A stretch of DNA of 64,000 bases from assembly GCA_905221605.1 (NCBI GenBank), contig CAJNDS010002524.1, positions 745,134 to 809,133 of the forward strand. Direction: 5' to 3'. Below are positions 13,192 through 21,870 of the stretch, piece after piece. Under the pieces are notes generated by a model. It did not search any database and was not told the DNA's origin. It saw nothing but the letters and a program-made list of their open reading frames with translations. The position numbers and the translations under genes are program-made. The DNA comes from Symbiodinium natans. Its lineage: Eukaryota; Sar; Dinophyceae; Suessiales; Symbiodiniaceae. Every line of letters starts with the position of its first letter. Position 1 is the stretch's first letter.

Positions 13192-16100
13192 TGAGGCCTG
13201 TGTATTGGGAAGACATGAGGCGATCGTAGGCACGCACTTTCCTAGTCTCCTTCCTACTTACTATCGACGTGCATCTCACAGTAGATAGGACCTACCCTAC
13301 TTTACTTTTAATTGCTGTTTAACAGGAAACGAAGACGAAACCTCATATTAAACCTACAGGTCCATGCCACATAAGCCCTATAGACCTTACATCCCCTTAA
13401 TAAAGCCTGCAAACCCTGTCAACGCCTAGGTTTTGGAGTACTACGCTTTAATACTTGTATTTGTTCTGGGGTCCTATGATAGCTGCTACTTCTACCCCAA
13501 AAAGTATATACCTTCTTTCCAGGGTCTACTCCTAAGTAGGGCAACCCTAATAAACTCTCTCGACCCTAAGCTCCCAATGAAGTGCGCAAACCCTAAACCC
13601 TAAACCCTAAACCCTAAACCCTAAACCCTAAACTCGCAGCCTGCTCAGGTGGCGAAAGCGAAAGATGTCATGCAGCCGGACGATGACGACGAAGCTTGCG
13701 CCTCCGCTTCATCCCACACTGTAGGACTCATAGGGTTTTCTAGGTAGGGCTTAGGGTTTAGGATTCGGGGGTTCACCCCGGAGCCCCAGATGTAGCCGAA
13801 ACCCTAGAGGCTAGACGCCCTAAACCCTAAGCCCTAAACCCTAAACCCTAAACCCTAAACCCTCAGCCCTAAACCCTAAACCCTAAACCCTAAACCCGAA
13901 ACCCTCCTCTTGGTTGCCGAGCGGGGCAGGCAACCACTTCTTGGACCTGCTTCCGCGCAAACGCGCCAGGCTAGGATTCAGGGTTTAGGGCTTAGGGCTT
14001 AGGGTTTTGGGTTTAGGGTTTTGGGTTTAGGGTTTAGGGGGGGGAGGGGGAGGCAGAAGCGGTTGGGGTACCTTGTTGGGGTTCCGGGTGTCGAGTTTTT
14101 TGGAGGGTTTAAGGGGGTCGAGGGTGTAGGCTTCGTTGATCGAGCTGGGGTTTGGGAGAGTTGGCGTTTATGGTTGTGCTGTTTGTGCGTCTAGGTGTGT
14201 GTCCACTTTCCGCGTCTACTTATTTGGGGTTCAAGCGGAACCTGAACCTAGCTGAGCAGGTACAAGAACCCAGACCCTACGTTTCCCCTGACACCTTGTT
14301 GTGCAAGCAGAACCTTAAGCAGGCTACCCACCCCTCTAAGACTCTTAGAGGGGTGGGGTATTCGGTCGACAAAACATCCACCCACCAAAGTGATCAATTG
14401 ATCCCTGCTGCACCCGAAGACGTCTCGCAGGCAAGATCCAGATTTTCATCCCGTCGTGTGCCGCTCTTCTACTGTTGGCAGGCTTTTTGTTTGGTGGCAC
14501 GCGGGTGGTGGGGGAGCAGGAGAGTAGTCTGCAACCCTAAACCCTAAACCCTAAACCCTGAGCCCTTTTAAGCTCAACGCCTGTGTCTGTCCTACCCTAG
14601 ACCCCTATTTATCAGAACTAGGATTCAAAGACTAGGACCCAGAGTAGGCCCTTATTCCCTTTTTTTAGGGTTTAGGTTCAAAACAATCCCCTTTAAACCA
14701 ACAAGGGTACCCTTTTGTTCCTAGATTACTCCTGGGCCTAGAAGTGTAGGGTTTTTAGGGATGAGGGTTTAGGGCGTCTGACCAAGGCGTGCAGTATCCC
14801 GGCGTCTGATCCTCAGGTACTGCCAGCAAGGGGTGTTTCGATTTTGCGGGCTGCAGTTAAGGAACTTTAAGCAATAGTCACCTACTATGTGCTTATATGA
14901 AGTTAGACAGGTGTATATGTGTGTGTGCATATACACATATATACACATACATACATACATACATACATACATACATACATACATACATACATACATACAT
15001 ACATACATACATACATACATACATACATACATACATACATACATACATACATACATACATACATACATACATACATACATACATACATACATACATACAT
15101 GTATATATATATATATATATATGTACGTATGTATGTATGTACGTATGTATGTATGCATGTATGTATGCATGCATGTATGTGTGCCCTAAACCCTAAACCC
15201 TAAACCCTAAGTCTCATGAACCCAAGGAAATGACTGGGTCGGGCCATTGGGAGTTGTTGTTATATTCCTGAGTGAGGTTTAAGAGGATCAACCCGTTCAG
15301 GGGTCAGGGTTTAGGGTTTAGGGTTTAGGGTATTTTTGCAGAGGTGTCTGAAGGGCCATCCTAGATCAGATGCAGTGGACCTGAGGAGACGATCTTCGTA
15401 CCTGGAAACTGGTGGCATTGTGTCCTCAACCTCGATGACACAATTGCAGTGTGCCCTGACCCGATGAGGGGTCAGTGTGTAGGGCTTAGGGTTCAGGGAT
15501 TTTGTGCAAGCGACTACTTCTCCACTCAACGACGGGCGGTCTACGACGGCCTGCAACGAAGAACCCTATATCAAAACCTTACGCACGCAGACGACCCTTC
15601 GCCTCACCGTCGTACGTCTTCCCAAACCCGAGATGCCCAGATGCCCAAGTTCCCGTGGTTTAGGGAAAAATTAGGGGTTTGGGGTTTTTTGAGGATTTAG
15701 GGTTTAGGGTTTAGGGCCCAACCCCCTGCAGCCTGAAACGAAGAAGCACGCACACTCTCAAAGGCGAATGCCGAAGGGTGTGGGGTTTTGGGTTTTGGGT
15801 TCAGGGTTCAGGTTTTGAAGCCCTAACCCCTAAATGCTCTGAAGGCTTCAAAAGCCCCCCAACACCTCACCTAGCAACCACATTCACATGCCGAACCTCT
15901 CGTCCTAAGGACCCAGAACTACGTCGGCCGCCACAATTTCGCCAGCGTTTGGCGCAGCTGCCGGGAAGAGAGGCGCTCTTGGGTAGGGGATTGGGTTTAG
16001 GTGTAGGGCTTTTAGTTGTCGGATGATTTTGCTTCATCGCTGTGGGGTTAGATACACTTGAAGAACCCCGAAGCCTATGTTGGCAAATCTGTGATTATCC

Positions 16101-19100
16101 TTGACCCACAAAGAATCAGGTAGGGCTTTCGCAAGTTCTATGTTTGGGGGGAGTGTAGGGCTGTTAGGCTTTATCTGGGGCTTGTGACTTCAAGCTTACG
16201 AGCTTGAGGCTCGGGCTTTATTCCGAGCTTGCGGATGCGGATTGTTTGTAGGGCTCTTGAAGGGAGAGGGGTATCAAGGGGGGCATGTAACCCAAGTTTC
16301 CCTAAGGCTCCCTAGGCTTCTTTAAGGTTACGTACCCATGATTCCCCCCTCCCTTAAGGACCCTACAAATTGCGGATGGTAAGGTTCAGCTGCAGTGTGG
16401 TTCCTTGCTTTGGCTACCTAAAAATCCTTATGTTTCCTCACTATCCATACTACTGCTATTCACCGGGCGCAGAGAAAACACGCAAAAGAACCAAACAAGC
16501 CCTTCTTAAGCCCCTCCCCCTGAACCCCTGCTTGAACGTTAATTTGGGTGTTTTTTTAGGGTTATAAGCGCCCGAAGTAAGGCTGGAACCATAGTTACCC
16601 TACTTAGAACCCTACTTACAAGTACCCATAACCCTAAACCCTAAACCCTAAACCCGTCCTTCGGGAGCAGGCCCTGCTTCAGCTACCGGTGGCTTCGGTC
16701 AATGGAGGCCCAGATTGCCCGGAGAGGAAGGTAGACTACTATTGGCTTAAGAACCCCAAAAGAATGAAACAAAAATAATAATGATAATAAGAATAAGAAG
16801 AATAGCAATAATAATAAATAGTCGCTGTCTTGCCCTTTATAAGGAAGGAAGACTCTTTTTTTGTTTTGTTTTTTTTTTTTTTGGGGGGGGGGGGGGTTCG
16901 TAAGCAACTGCTGGTTGAGGGAGCGGGCTTAAAGGCCTGTTGAGCGGGTTTAGGGTTTAGGGTTTTGGGTTTCGGGCTTCCGGCTTAGGGTGTAGATTAG
17001 GGTTTAGGGTGTTAAGGGTTTGAGGATTTTAGGGTTTGAAGGTTGAGGGTTTAGGGTTTAGGGTTTAGGGTTGAGAGTTTCGGGCTTCCGGCTTAGGGTG
17101 TAGATTAGGGTTTAGGGTGTTAAGGGTTTGAGGATTTCAGAGTTTGAAGGTTGAGGGTTTAGGGTTTAGGATCTTAGGGTTTGAAGGTTTCTGCGTTTCA
17201 TGGTTAAGGGTTTGGGAGTTCAGGGCTTGACGGTTTTGGAGGTCTGAGTGTTCAGTACCCGTCGCTCCTTACAAAGTGGATTCTCGCATTTGGCGGCAAC
17301 AGGGATACGCCCCGTCCTCGGAAACCTACCGGAACCTGTTTACGTCGCATTTAGGGTCGATGGGGTGTTTCCGGAGGTGTACATGTTTGCACACAGGCCT
17401 CAAGTCAAGAACCCTGGTAAAATCAGAGGTCTTTAAACATTTTCAGGGGCTGATGTGTGCAACTATAGTTATATACATATTTCATAGAGTTAAACCCTGC
17501 ATCCTACACCCTAAAGTCCGAAACCCTACACCATACAGTCTATAGTAGGGATCGCACGGGCCGAGGCGCTCGCCCCAGAGTTGGCGGTGCTAGCGCGGCA
17601 TCTGAATGCCCAGGCCCAGGGCCAGTTTAGGGGTTCGGGTTTCGGGATTTAGGGTCTGGGGTTTAGGGGTTTTGGGTGGTTGTCAGGGTTTAAGCTGGTT
17701 GCCAGGGTTCAGGGTTTGTGTTATTTTGGGTTGAGTTTTAGAGGGCTTCGGGTTGCTTATGACATTGGACCGGGCCTGGGGAGTTGTCTGAACGCTTCGT
17801 TTTTCAAACCTTGAGCCTGTACACCGCCAATGCGAACCTCGTTTCAGGACAGCTTTGCTGACCTTGGCCCTGTTTCTGGTTCTTAACCCCAAAGCCCGAA
17901 ACACTAAAGTACCAAACCCTAGTCTGCAAACTACTACACCCTGCACTACTAGACCCTAGAAACCCTAGACCCTGTAGAAAATCAGCCTAGGACTCCCAGA
18001 AGGCTCGGCGTTTAGGAGTCATGGGGATTGTAGAGAGGCCTTCTAGGGCGTTTGTTGCTTTTTGCGTTTCTGGGCTTATACTTGGAGGTTCATGGTACTA
18101 ACCAACCAATATTATGTCGGGACTCATAACTGTACTTATAACCCTTTTGGGCACTTAAGGGGCTTATAAGTGGGTTAATAAGTACGATGAACCTCCAAGT
18201 AAGGTTGTGAGGGTTTAAGGGGTCGGGCGGGGGGAGGAGCTTGCAGGTAGTGGAGGAGCGTCTTGCAGCTCGGGGCTCCCTGTTTTTAGGGTTTAGGGTT
18301 TAGGGTTTAGGCTGAACCCGCCGCAGGGGCCTATGGTTGTTCGGTTTGACCTGGTCGCCTATTACCCGTGTTTTTTGGTTCAAGGTCCCCTTATAAAGTG
18401 AGTATCCCCCCAAAAGGGTACCCTCATCATAGTATGGCTACTGGGCTACTTAAGATGCACTTAGTAGCTCAGTGAGCACACTTTTTGGGATTTTAAAACA
18501 AAACCTATAGGACTGAAAGTGTAGACTTTTTGGGGGACTTATGAGCTCAGCAACTAAATACAGTTCGCGTTCATCGGGTTTAGGGCTTATAGGGTTGAAA
18601 GGGTTTATAGGGCTTTATAGGGTTTATAGGGTTTACAGGGTTCAGGGTTTAGGGTTTAGGGTTTGGGGTTTAGGGTTTAGGGTTTAGGGTTTGGGGTGAA
18701 CCTTGGCCCTGGGCAGGACGGCTTCGACATGGAGGCCCGGCGGCAGCTCAACCGCCACTTGGCAGCACCGAGCTGCCTCTGCCTGAACCCTGAACCCTAA
18801 ACCCTAAACCTTAAACCCTAAACCCTAGACCCTAAACCCCTAAACCCTAAACCCCTAAAACCCTAAAACCCTAAGCCCCTAAACCTCTAAAGAAAACCTA
18901 GCCCCTTAACCCCTAAACCTAGAGTCTACCGCCCAAGATTAACTCTGGAGCTGGCGACGCTCCTTGTGGAAGGAGAACAAATACCAGCTACCTCCCTGCA
19001 CAACTGCCCTCAACCCTCAACCCTAAACCCTAAACCCTAAACCGTCTCTGAGGGGGCCCTTGGGCCCAGAGGGGCCCTAAGCCATCCCGGATCTTGCCAC

Positions 19101-21402
19101 GCTTTGGTGGTTCTTTCAGGTTCTTCGGCACGTCGAGGCACTTCTTGGCTTGTAGAGGGAATATGCAGGGTACACAAGGGGTCCCCTTTTCCAGGGCCCA
19201 TACGGAAAGACCATGTAAGTAACCTGAGATTATATAGGGTTTAGGGTTTAGGGTTTAGGGCTTAGGGTTTAGGTTTTAGGTTTTAGGGCTTTAGGCTTTA
19301 GGGTTTAGGGTTTAGGGTTTAGGGCAAGGTAAGCGCCTCATTGAGCAGCGGGAGAGGGCATCGCAGAGGGCGCTGAAAGCAGCGCGGAAGAGAGCTGCCA
19401 AGATACTTGGCACGAGACGTCGGTTTAGGGCAACCCGAAATCCTAAACCCTCAACCCTAACCCTAAACCATTGGGTTTGGGGTTTAGGGTTTAGGCTGTT
19501 ACGGCGTGGGGGCACGGGGTGGGGGTGGGGGGAGTTTGCGGTCTTTTGGTTTAAAGCGTCGGGTCTTCAGAGTGGTAGGGGGGCTTGGCAGTCTTAGGTT
19601 AAGCGTCCTAGTGATCTTTTCCTTTAACGCTGTAAGGGCTTGAGGCGGACCCTGCGCCCTAAACCCTAGGCCCTCAACTGAGGGTTTAGGGTTCAGATCA
19701 GGGTACAGATCACACCCTGAACGGTGGTGTTGCCGTGTGGGAGTCTAACACCCCAAGCCCAAAAGGGTTTAGGCGGGCTAAGGATTTACAAGGGTTACTT
19801 GGAGGTTCATGGGCACGTATTCTAACCCAATTAGAAGTTTACTTACAACCTACTTAGAGAACTTAGGGGACATGGCTTCTAGGGTAGGGTTATAAGAGCC
19901 CTGAAACCCTAAACCCTAAACCCTAAACCCTAAACCCTAAACCCTAAACCCTAAACCCTAAACCCTAAACCCTAACCTCCAAGCAGGGCCAGGGTTGGTT
20001 GAGGACACATGCCCCCGAAGCGCTCTTGCCCTCTCTCGCCTCATGAGGTAGGATAAGGGGGACCCTTCAAAGGGAACCCCTTCTTGACCCTCTTCTGGTT
20101 CTCTTAAACAGGGACCTTATTCAGAGGGTCTATATCCCCAAGGGTCCCCCTAATCCTGTCCCCTAAGGAAGGGCATCACCTTCAATGAGGAGGCCACGAC
20201 TTCGTTGCCACTCTTTGCTTGTCTTAGCGGTCCAGGGTTCGGTTTTGTAGGGTTCCTTGGGGGAATTTTATGGGTACTTCGAAGTAGCGTAAGAAGTAGG
20301 GTAGCTGTTGTTATACACTTCCAAACCTACTTCATAGGTGCCCATACCATCCAAGCACCCCCCCTCGTCGGGTGAACTCCCAGATTTCCCGAGCTGTAAT
20401 TTAGGGGTGGGAATAATTACTAATAATATTCCCTTATGGTCCCTTTGTAACTACACCATAATAACACCGAAAACCCCTAGTACATTAAGTTGTGAGGATT
20501 TCGCGCTTTGTTTGGGGTGGAGGATTCAGGTTTGGGGTTAAGGATGGGCTTCAGGTTCATGAATAAGGGATACCTCTAGAATCCCAAACCTATTGTTCTG
20601 CTTCCCTCAGGATCGTGCAAGCGCTCGTTGAACCTCCCGCAAAATGTAGGATTTGGGGTTCTTGAGGTGGGTTTCAGGCTGGATTTAGGGGTGTGGATTG
20701 GTGGACCGGGAGAGTTGAGCCCCTCATGTTATTCTACCTATCAAGAGACTAGGAAGCTTGGGCTTCTCAACCCCTAAACCGCCATCCCGAATCCCCTTAC
20801 CCCAAACCCCAAACCCCAAACCCCATCCTCGGCTAAAGCCTGCTGCTTGGAGTCAGCACCCAAACCCCTAACACAAATGCCTAAACCCTAACACCCTAGA
20901 ACCCTAGAGCCTAGCATCCTAAACATGAAGCCCTATGAAGCCCTAAAACCCTAAACCCTAAGCCCTAAAACCCTCAACCCAAACACCCCAAAGACTGGAA
21001 GGCTTGGTGGACTGATCGCCGAAGGGACGAGGAGCTGCCTCAATCCCGGGGGGCCTGAACCCTTTAGGGTTTCAGGGTCTAGGGTTTAGGGTTAGAAGGA
21101 TGTAGGGCTTCGAGTTTAGGGGTTTAAAGAGTTTGGGGTTCAGGGTTTAGGGTTCAAAGGATTTAGGGTTTAGGGTGTTACGATATAGGGCTTCGGGCTT
21201 AGGGTTTGTAACTAGGGCTTCCTCAAAACCCTTCTGATGAATACACAGGCGAATGGCCTAGGGCTTAGGATTTAGGTTTCGGGTTTAGGGTTGGGGTTTC
21301 GGGTTTAGGGGGTGTAAGGGTTCCTCACAGGAGGATGTGAACTCAGACTCGACAGCGAGCAGCAGCGCCAGCAGCTCCGACTCGGATTCCAGCTGCTTGA
21401 AC
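700..21402 (+). CDS. JMJD6-like: JMJD6-type JmjC-domain Fe(II)/2-oxoglutarate oxygenase, multi-exon gene
   Basis: Spliced exons give a protein colinear with animal and plant JMJD6 (JmjC lysyl hydroxylase / proposed arginine demethylase, nuclear). Recognisable blocks in order: a basic N-terminus with ELSLSDWQKYGFGHKR; DFWEKYEKPGRPCLISG; KWDFDSFFKKYGNSHFKVG; DYFEEYMKTHLDQRDDSPVY; ELLNDYRVPQYFPDDF; RPPYRWIGIGPKRSGT; HQDPLCTSAWNTLICG; WLLLPPSTPKR; ETIFVPGNWWHCVLNL; TQNYVGRHNF; LAPELAVL; and a Ser/Asp-rich tail as in JMJD6. The iron ligands HxD (H-Q-D) and the distal His (WWH) are intact, so catalysis is plausible. Most junctions keep phase with GC or GT donors and AG|G acceptors. One segment, equivalent to the PTWPPEF region between exons 13,930 and 15,386, was not located. 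First ATG and final stop were not identified. Identity is by recalled family motifs, not a search. Confidence 0.88.
820..1160. repeat. 8-mer telomere-variant array (TTTAAGGG / TTTAGGGG)
   Basis: About 330 bp of 8-base units, mainly TTTAAGGG alternating with TTTAGGGG, in place of the 7-base TTTAGGG found elsewhere. It lies immediately 3' of the first JMJD6-like exon. Confidence 0.9.
1406..1519. mobile_element. Inverted-repeat element, AGGTAGGATAAGGG family, copy 1
   Basis: It begins AGGTAGGATAAGGGA and ends with a rough complement (CCCCTACTCCTACCCCCC). The interior (CTTCTTAACCCTCTTCCGG, TCTCTTAAACAGGG) is shared with the copy at 20,045-20,165. It has no coding capacity and looks like a MITE or introner. 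Confidence 0.7.
2146..2226 (+). CDS. JMJD6-like exon
   Basis: The acceptor is GCAAG|GCG. The frame reads AAEFEHLAASGDDPAGVVPR and continues HDTSSLS. It is placed between the N-terminal exon and the WEKYEKP exon. The 3' boundary is approximate. The exon sits between CCCTAAA (left) and TTTAGGG (right). Confidence 0.6.
2482..2509 (+). CDS. JMJD6-like micro-exon (FWEKYEKP)
   Basis: A 28-nt exon with acceptor TTGCAG|GAC and GC donor CCAG|GCCGG (phase 1). It encodes DFWEKYEKP, equivalent to the EEFVERYERP segment of JMJD6. CAGGCCG occurs at both this donor and the next acceptor, like a target-site duplication. Confidence 0.75.
2653..2707 (+). CDS. JMJD6-like exon (PCLISGIPNAEQWPAS)
   Basis: The acceptor is CCTCAG|GC and the donor CCCG|GTGG (phase 2). 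It encodes RPCLISGIPNAEQWPAS, which aligns with JMJD6 KPVVLLNAQEGWSA. Entry and exit phases match the neighbouring exons. Confidence 0.8.
2739..2869. repeat. Poly-G tract and TTTAGGG array
   Basis: A run of about 30 nearly uninterrupted G, then TTTAGGG repeats and a second G run. This is the 5' part of the intron after exon 2,653-2,707. Confidence 0.9.
2870..3125. repeat. Imperfect tandem repeat, about 60-bp unit
   Basis: About four degenerate copies of a unit built from CCTTTTTGGTTATATA, (T)AATCCTATTGCA, AATACATAAGGTTAACC. It is AT-rich, unlike its surroundings, and has (TA)n near 2,897. It may be a decayed AT-rich insertion inside the intron. Confidence 0.7.
3775..3966. repeat. CCCTAAA array, exon, TTTAGGG array (model unit)
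   Basis: CCCTAAA repeats (3,775-3,828) precede the 30-nt exon 3,839-3,868 and TTTAGGG repeats (3,901-3,966) follow it. This head-to-head order around an exon is the basic unit of the window. Confidence 0.9.
3839..3868 (+). CDS. JMJD6-like micro-exon (KWDFDSFFK)
   Basis: A 30-nt exon with acceptor CGGAG|G and GC donor AAGAA|GCC. Joined to the next exon it gives KWDFDSFFKKYGNSHFKVG, with the same spacing as the KW...KYRNQKFKCG stretch of JMJD6. It is flanked by CCCTAAA upstream and TTTAGGG downstream. Confidence 0.8.
4142..4195 (+). CDS. JMJD6-like exon (YGNSHFKVGKDDDGG)
   Basis: The acceptor is CCAAG|G and the GC donor ATCAG|GCC (phase 2). It encodes YGNSHFKVGKDDDGGTI(R), matching JMJD6 YRNQKFKCGEDNDGYSV. 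Confidence 0.85.
4800..4851 (+). CDS. JMJD6-like exon (DYFEEYM)
   Basis: The acceptor is ACAAG|G and the GT donor CGG|GTTTAG. It encodes LRADYFEEYMKTHLDQR, equivalent to JMJD6 MKYYIEYMESTR. Phase is continuous with the exons on both sides. Confidence 0.85.
5533..5570 (+). CDS. JMJD6-like exon (DDSPVYLFDNHF)
   Basis: The acceptor is AAAAG|GAT. It encodes DDSPVYLFDNHF, the very conserved DDSPLYIFD block of JMJD6. The GC donor TTCAA|GCACG (phase 2) fits the next exon. A GA donor at 5,584 is the alternative. Confidence 0.85.
6108..6218. repeat. TTTAGGG array
   Basis: About 15 uninterrupted TTTAGGG units, followed by a GTAGTAGGGTAGTAG degenerate region to about 6,430. Confidence 0.95.
6571..6612 (+). 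CDS. JMJD6-like exon (ELLNDYRVP)
   Basis: The acceptor is GGAAG|G and the GC donor GTCCC|GCTC. It encodes KFGAQELLNDYRVP, equivalent to JMJD6 RKLLEDYKVP. Exit phase 2 matches the next exon. Confidence 0.8.
7295..7448. mobile_element. Inverted-repeat element, CTTGGAGGTTCATG family
   Basis: It starts ACTTGGAGGTTCATGGTACT and ends in the near-complement AGTACCATGAAGCTCCAAGT. It lies inside the JMJD6-like intron between exons 6,571 and 8,553. The interior has about three tandem copies of an 11-mer, ACTTATAACTG. Confidence 0.85.
8553..8603 (+). CDS. JMJD6-like exon (QYFPDDFMSLAMDDRPP)
   Basis: The acceptor is TCAAG|G and the GT donor CCGCC|GTCG. It encodes QYFPDDFMSLAMDDRPP; with the next exon this gives RPPYRW, identical to the RPPYRW of JMJD6. 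Confidence 0.85.
10108..10159 (+). CDS. JMJD6-like exon, first iron ligand (His)
   Basis: The acceptor is GACAG|G and the GC donor CACCAG|GCC. It encodes YRWIGIGPKRSGTVMHQ, equivalent to YRWFVMGPPRSGTGIHI. The CAC at 10,154-10,156 is the His of the HxD iron motif; the Asp is the first codon of the next exon, 1.3 kb away. Confidence 0.87.
11128..11400. repeat. Long CCCTAAAA 8-mer array
   Basis: About 270 bp of almost perfect 8-base CCCTAAAA units, one A longer than the 7-mer used elsewhere. It ends about 95 bp upstream of the exon carrying the iron-ligand Asp. Confidence 0.95.
11495..11534 (+). CDS. JMJD6-like exon, iron ligand Asp (DPLCTSAWN)
   Basis: The acceptor is GCCAG|GAT. It encodes DPLCTSAWNTLIC, near-identical to JMJD6 DPLGTSAWNALVQ. 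The first codon supplies the Asp of HxD. The end is either a GC donor at 11,535 or a GA donor at 11,538; the GA choice preserves family spacing (GRKLW versus GHKRW). Confidence 0.87.
12299..12339 (+). CDS. JMJD6-like exon (WLLLPPSTPKR)
   Basis: The acceptor is TGAAG|GA and the GC donor AGG|GCTGC. It encodes KLWLLLPPSTPKR, equivalent to KRWCLFPTSTPRE. Confidence 0.82.
13649..13697 (+). CDS. JMJD6-like exon (DDDDEA)
   Basis: The acceptor is CTCAG|GTG and the GC donor GCTT|GCG (phase 1). It encodes VAKAKDVMQPDDDDEA. The distance from STP to DEA is 15 residues, as in JMJD6. Confidence 0.75.
13930..13969 (+). CDS. JMJD6-like exon (NHFLDLLPRKRA)
   Basis: The acceptor is GGCAG|GC and the likely GC donor CCAG|GCT. 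Joined in phase to the previous exon it reads DEACNHFLDLLPRKRA, aligning with DEAITWFNVIYPRT. Confidence 0.7.
14040..14770. other. Unique intronic stretch with an inverted-repeat element; missing JMJD6 exon not found
   Basis: The intron after exon 13,930 holds a 14,152-14,547 open stretch without family similarity. At about 14,617-14,741 there is a CTAGGA...CCTAG element related to those at 32,950-33,108 and 60,893-61,000. The conserved segment between LLPRKRA and ETIFVPG should lie here or at 14,788-15,300 but was not identified with confidence. Confidence 0.4.
14944..15178. repeat. (CATA)n microsatellite with inverted TATG arm
   Basis: About 155 bp of CATA repeats, then (TA)n, then TATG-type repeats (15,121-15,178). 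The two arms are complementary and can form a hairpin. Reading frames through it are repeat artefacts. Confidence 0.95.
15386..15450 (+). CDS. JMJD6-like exon, distal iron ligand (WWH)
   Basis: The acceptor is CTGAG|GAG and the GT donor GCAGT|GTGC. It encodes ETIFVPGNWWHCVLNLDDTI, equivalent to [20 protein letters not shown]. CAT at 15,416-15,418 is the distal iron-binding His of the JmjC fold. Confidence 0.9.
15910..15982 (+). CDS. JMJD6-like exon (TQNYVGRHNFASVW)
   Basis: The acceptor is CTAAG|G and the GT donor TGG|GTAGG. Joined to the previous exon it reads IAVTQNYVGRHNFASVW, equivalent to IAITQNFASSTNFPVVW. It continues into a basic stretch RSCREERRSW. Confidence 0.87.
16671..16730 (+). 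CDS. Probable coding exon downstream of the JmjC domain
   Basis: A 60-nt phase-0 frame, ALLQLPVASVNGGPDCPERK, with acceptor GGAGCAG|G after CCCTAAA repeats and GT donor AAG|GTAG. No family match was recognised and the reading frame is not certain. The following intron begins with a TTGCTTA...AAGAACCCC-type inverted-repeat element. Confidence 0.45.
17549..17613 (+). CDS. JMJD6-like exon (LAPELAVLARHLN)
   Basis: The acceptor is AGTAG|GG and the GC donor CAG|GCCC. It encodes ARAEALAPELAVLARHLNAQ, resembling the KQEHPELAVLADSVD helix after the JmjC domain of JMJD6. A separate open stretch just upstream (17,276-17,400, VDSRIWRQQGYAPSSETYRN) may be another exon. Confidence 0.7.
18080..18200. mobile_element. 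Inverted-repeat element, CTTGGAGGTTCATG family
   Basis: ACTTGGAGGTTCATGGTACT on the left and ACGATGAACCTCCAAGT on the right, with a shared interior (ACTGTACTTATAACC, GGGCACTTAAGGGGCTTATAAG). About 120 bp, non-coding. Confidence 0.85.
18460..18560. mobile_element. Inverted-repeat element, GTTGCTGAGTTCAT family, copy 1
   Basis: The sequence from TTAGTAGCTCAGTGAGCACAC to GGGGACTTATGAGCTCAGCAACT is shared, including interior ACTTTTTGGGGG, with the intron at 27,708-27,819 of the membrane-protein gene. Confidence 0.7.
18717..18761 (+). CDS. Probable C-terminal exon (DGFDMEARRQLNRHL)
   Basis: The acceptor is GGCAG|GAC and the GC donor TTG|GCAGC, phase 0 as the preceding exon requires. It encodes DGFDMEARRQLNRHL. 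Here the telomeric arrays have the reverse order (TTTAGGG left, CCCTAAA right). Confidence 0.6.
19329..19433 (+). CDS. Probable exon, basic helical segment
   Basis: The acceptor is GCAAG|GT. The frame is rich in Arg, Lys, Ala and Glu: KRLIEQRERASQRALKAARK, then RAAKILGTRR. It looks like a nuclear, charged helix. The 3' end is not fixed. It may belong to the JMJD6-like C-terminal extension. Confidence 0.5.
19797..19983. mobile_element. CTTGGAGGTTCATG element with a CCCTAAA array near its right end
   Basis: The left end is ACTTGGAGGTTCATGGGCAC and the right end CTAACCTCCAAG. Just before the right terminal repeat about 12 CCCTAAA units are inserted or amplified (19,900-19,975). A telomeric array has therefore formed inside the element. 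Confidence 0.75.
20045..20165. mobile_element. Inverted-repeat element, AGGTAGGATAAGGG family, copy 2
   Basis: GAGGTAGGATAAGGGGGACCC on the left, GGGTCCCCCTAATCCTGTCC on the right. Its right end abuts the AAG acceptor of exon 20,172, so it supplies the 3' end of the intron. Confidence 0.8.
20172..20216 (+). CDS. Probable exon (GITFNEEATTSLPLF)
   Basis: A phase-0 exon with acceptor GGAAG|GGC and GC donor TTT|GCTT. The acceptor lies at the right end of an inverted-repeat element (20,045-20,165), so that element forms the 3' part of the intron. Confidence 0.5.
21002..21052 (+). CDS. Probable exon (AWWTDRRRDEELPQSRG)
   Basis: A phase-0 exon with acceptor GGAAG|GCT and GC donor GGG|GCCT, encoding a charged segment. 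It is consistent with the C-terminal part of the JMJD6-like protein. Confidence 0.55.
21331..21402 (+). CDS. JMJD6-like Ser/Asp-rich C-terminal exon
   Basis: The acceptor is CACAG|GAG and the GC donor AAC|GCAG, phase 0. It encodes DSTASSSASSSDSDSSC, like the poly-Ser/Asp tail of JMJD6. Two further exon-like stretches follow: AKARRRRVHNESAEEL from 21,786 and AWVGICRRAPACLR from 22,034, which may complete the gene. Confidence 0.65.
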
Positions 21403-21785
21403 GCAGGATTTAGGGTTTAGGGTTTTTAGGGTTTAGGGTATACAGTAGGCTTTAGGGTCTATATAGGGTTAGGGTTTAGGGTTTAGGTTTTGGGGTTTGG
21501 GGTTTAGGGTTTAGGGGTATCGGGGGCTCCTTTGCCAGCCTTCCTGGTACGCGGCACCGTTCTCAACCTCCCCCCCCCCCGCAACATGCCAAAAGCGCTG
21601 CACCTCAAACCCTAAACTCCTAGCCCCACAACCCTGGCCCCTAATCTCCTGAACCCTAACCCTCAACCCGAAGCCCTATTAGTGTTTAGTGTTTAGGGTT
21701 TAGGGTTTAGGGTTTAGGGTTTAGGGTTTGGCCCTAAACCACGCTCCACAACCCCCCCCCCCCCAACTACTCCTAAGCCAAGCAG

Positions 21786-21870
21786 GCCAAAGCTCGGCGT
21801 CGTCGGGTGCACAATGAGAGTGCAGAGGAGCTCACCCTCCCAAATCCCCAGATTCACGGCCCAAGAGGGG
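21786..21870 (+). CDS. Probable exon, basic (AKARRRRVHNESAEELTLPN)
   Basis: The acceptor is GCAG|GCC. It encodes an Arg cluster that could be a nuclear localisation signal, then an acidic patch. JMJD6 also has a basic stretch after its Ser tail. The 3' end is approximate. Confidence 0.5.

Noticed and set aside
14769-15203. Open frames across the CATA microsatellite
   Set aside because: Pure YIHT / VCMY repeats from a 4-base unit read in all frames; not protein-coding.
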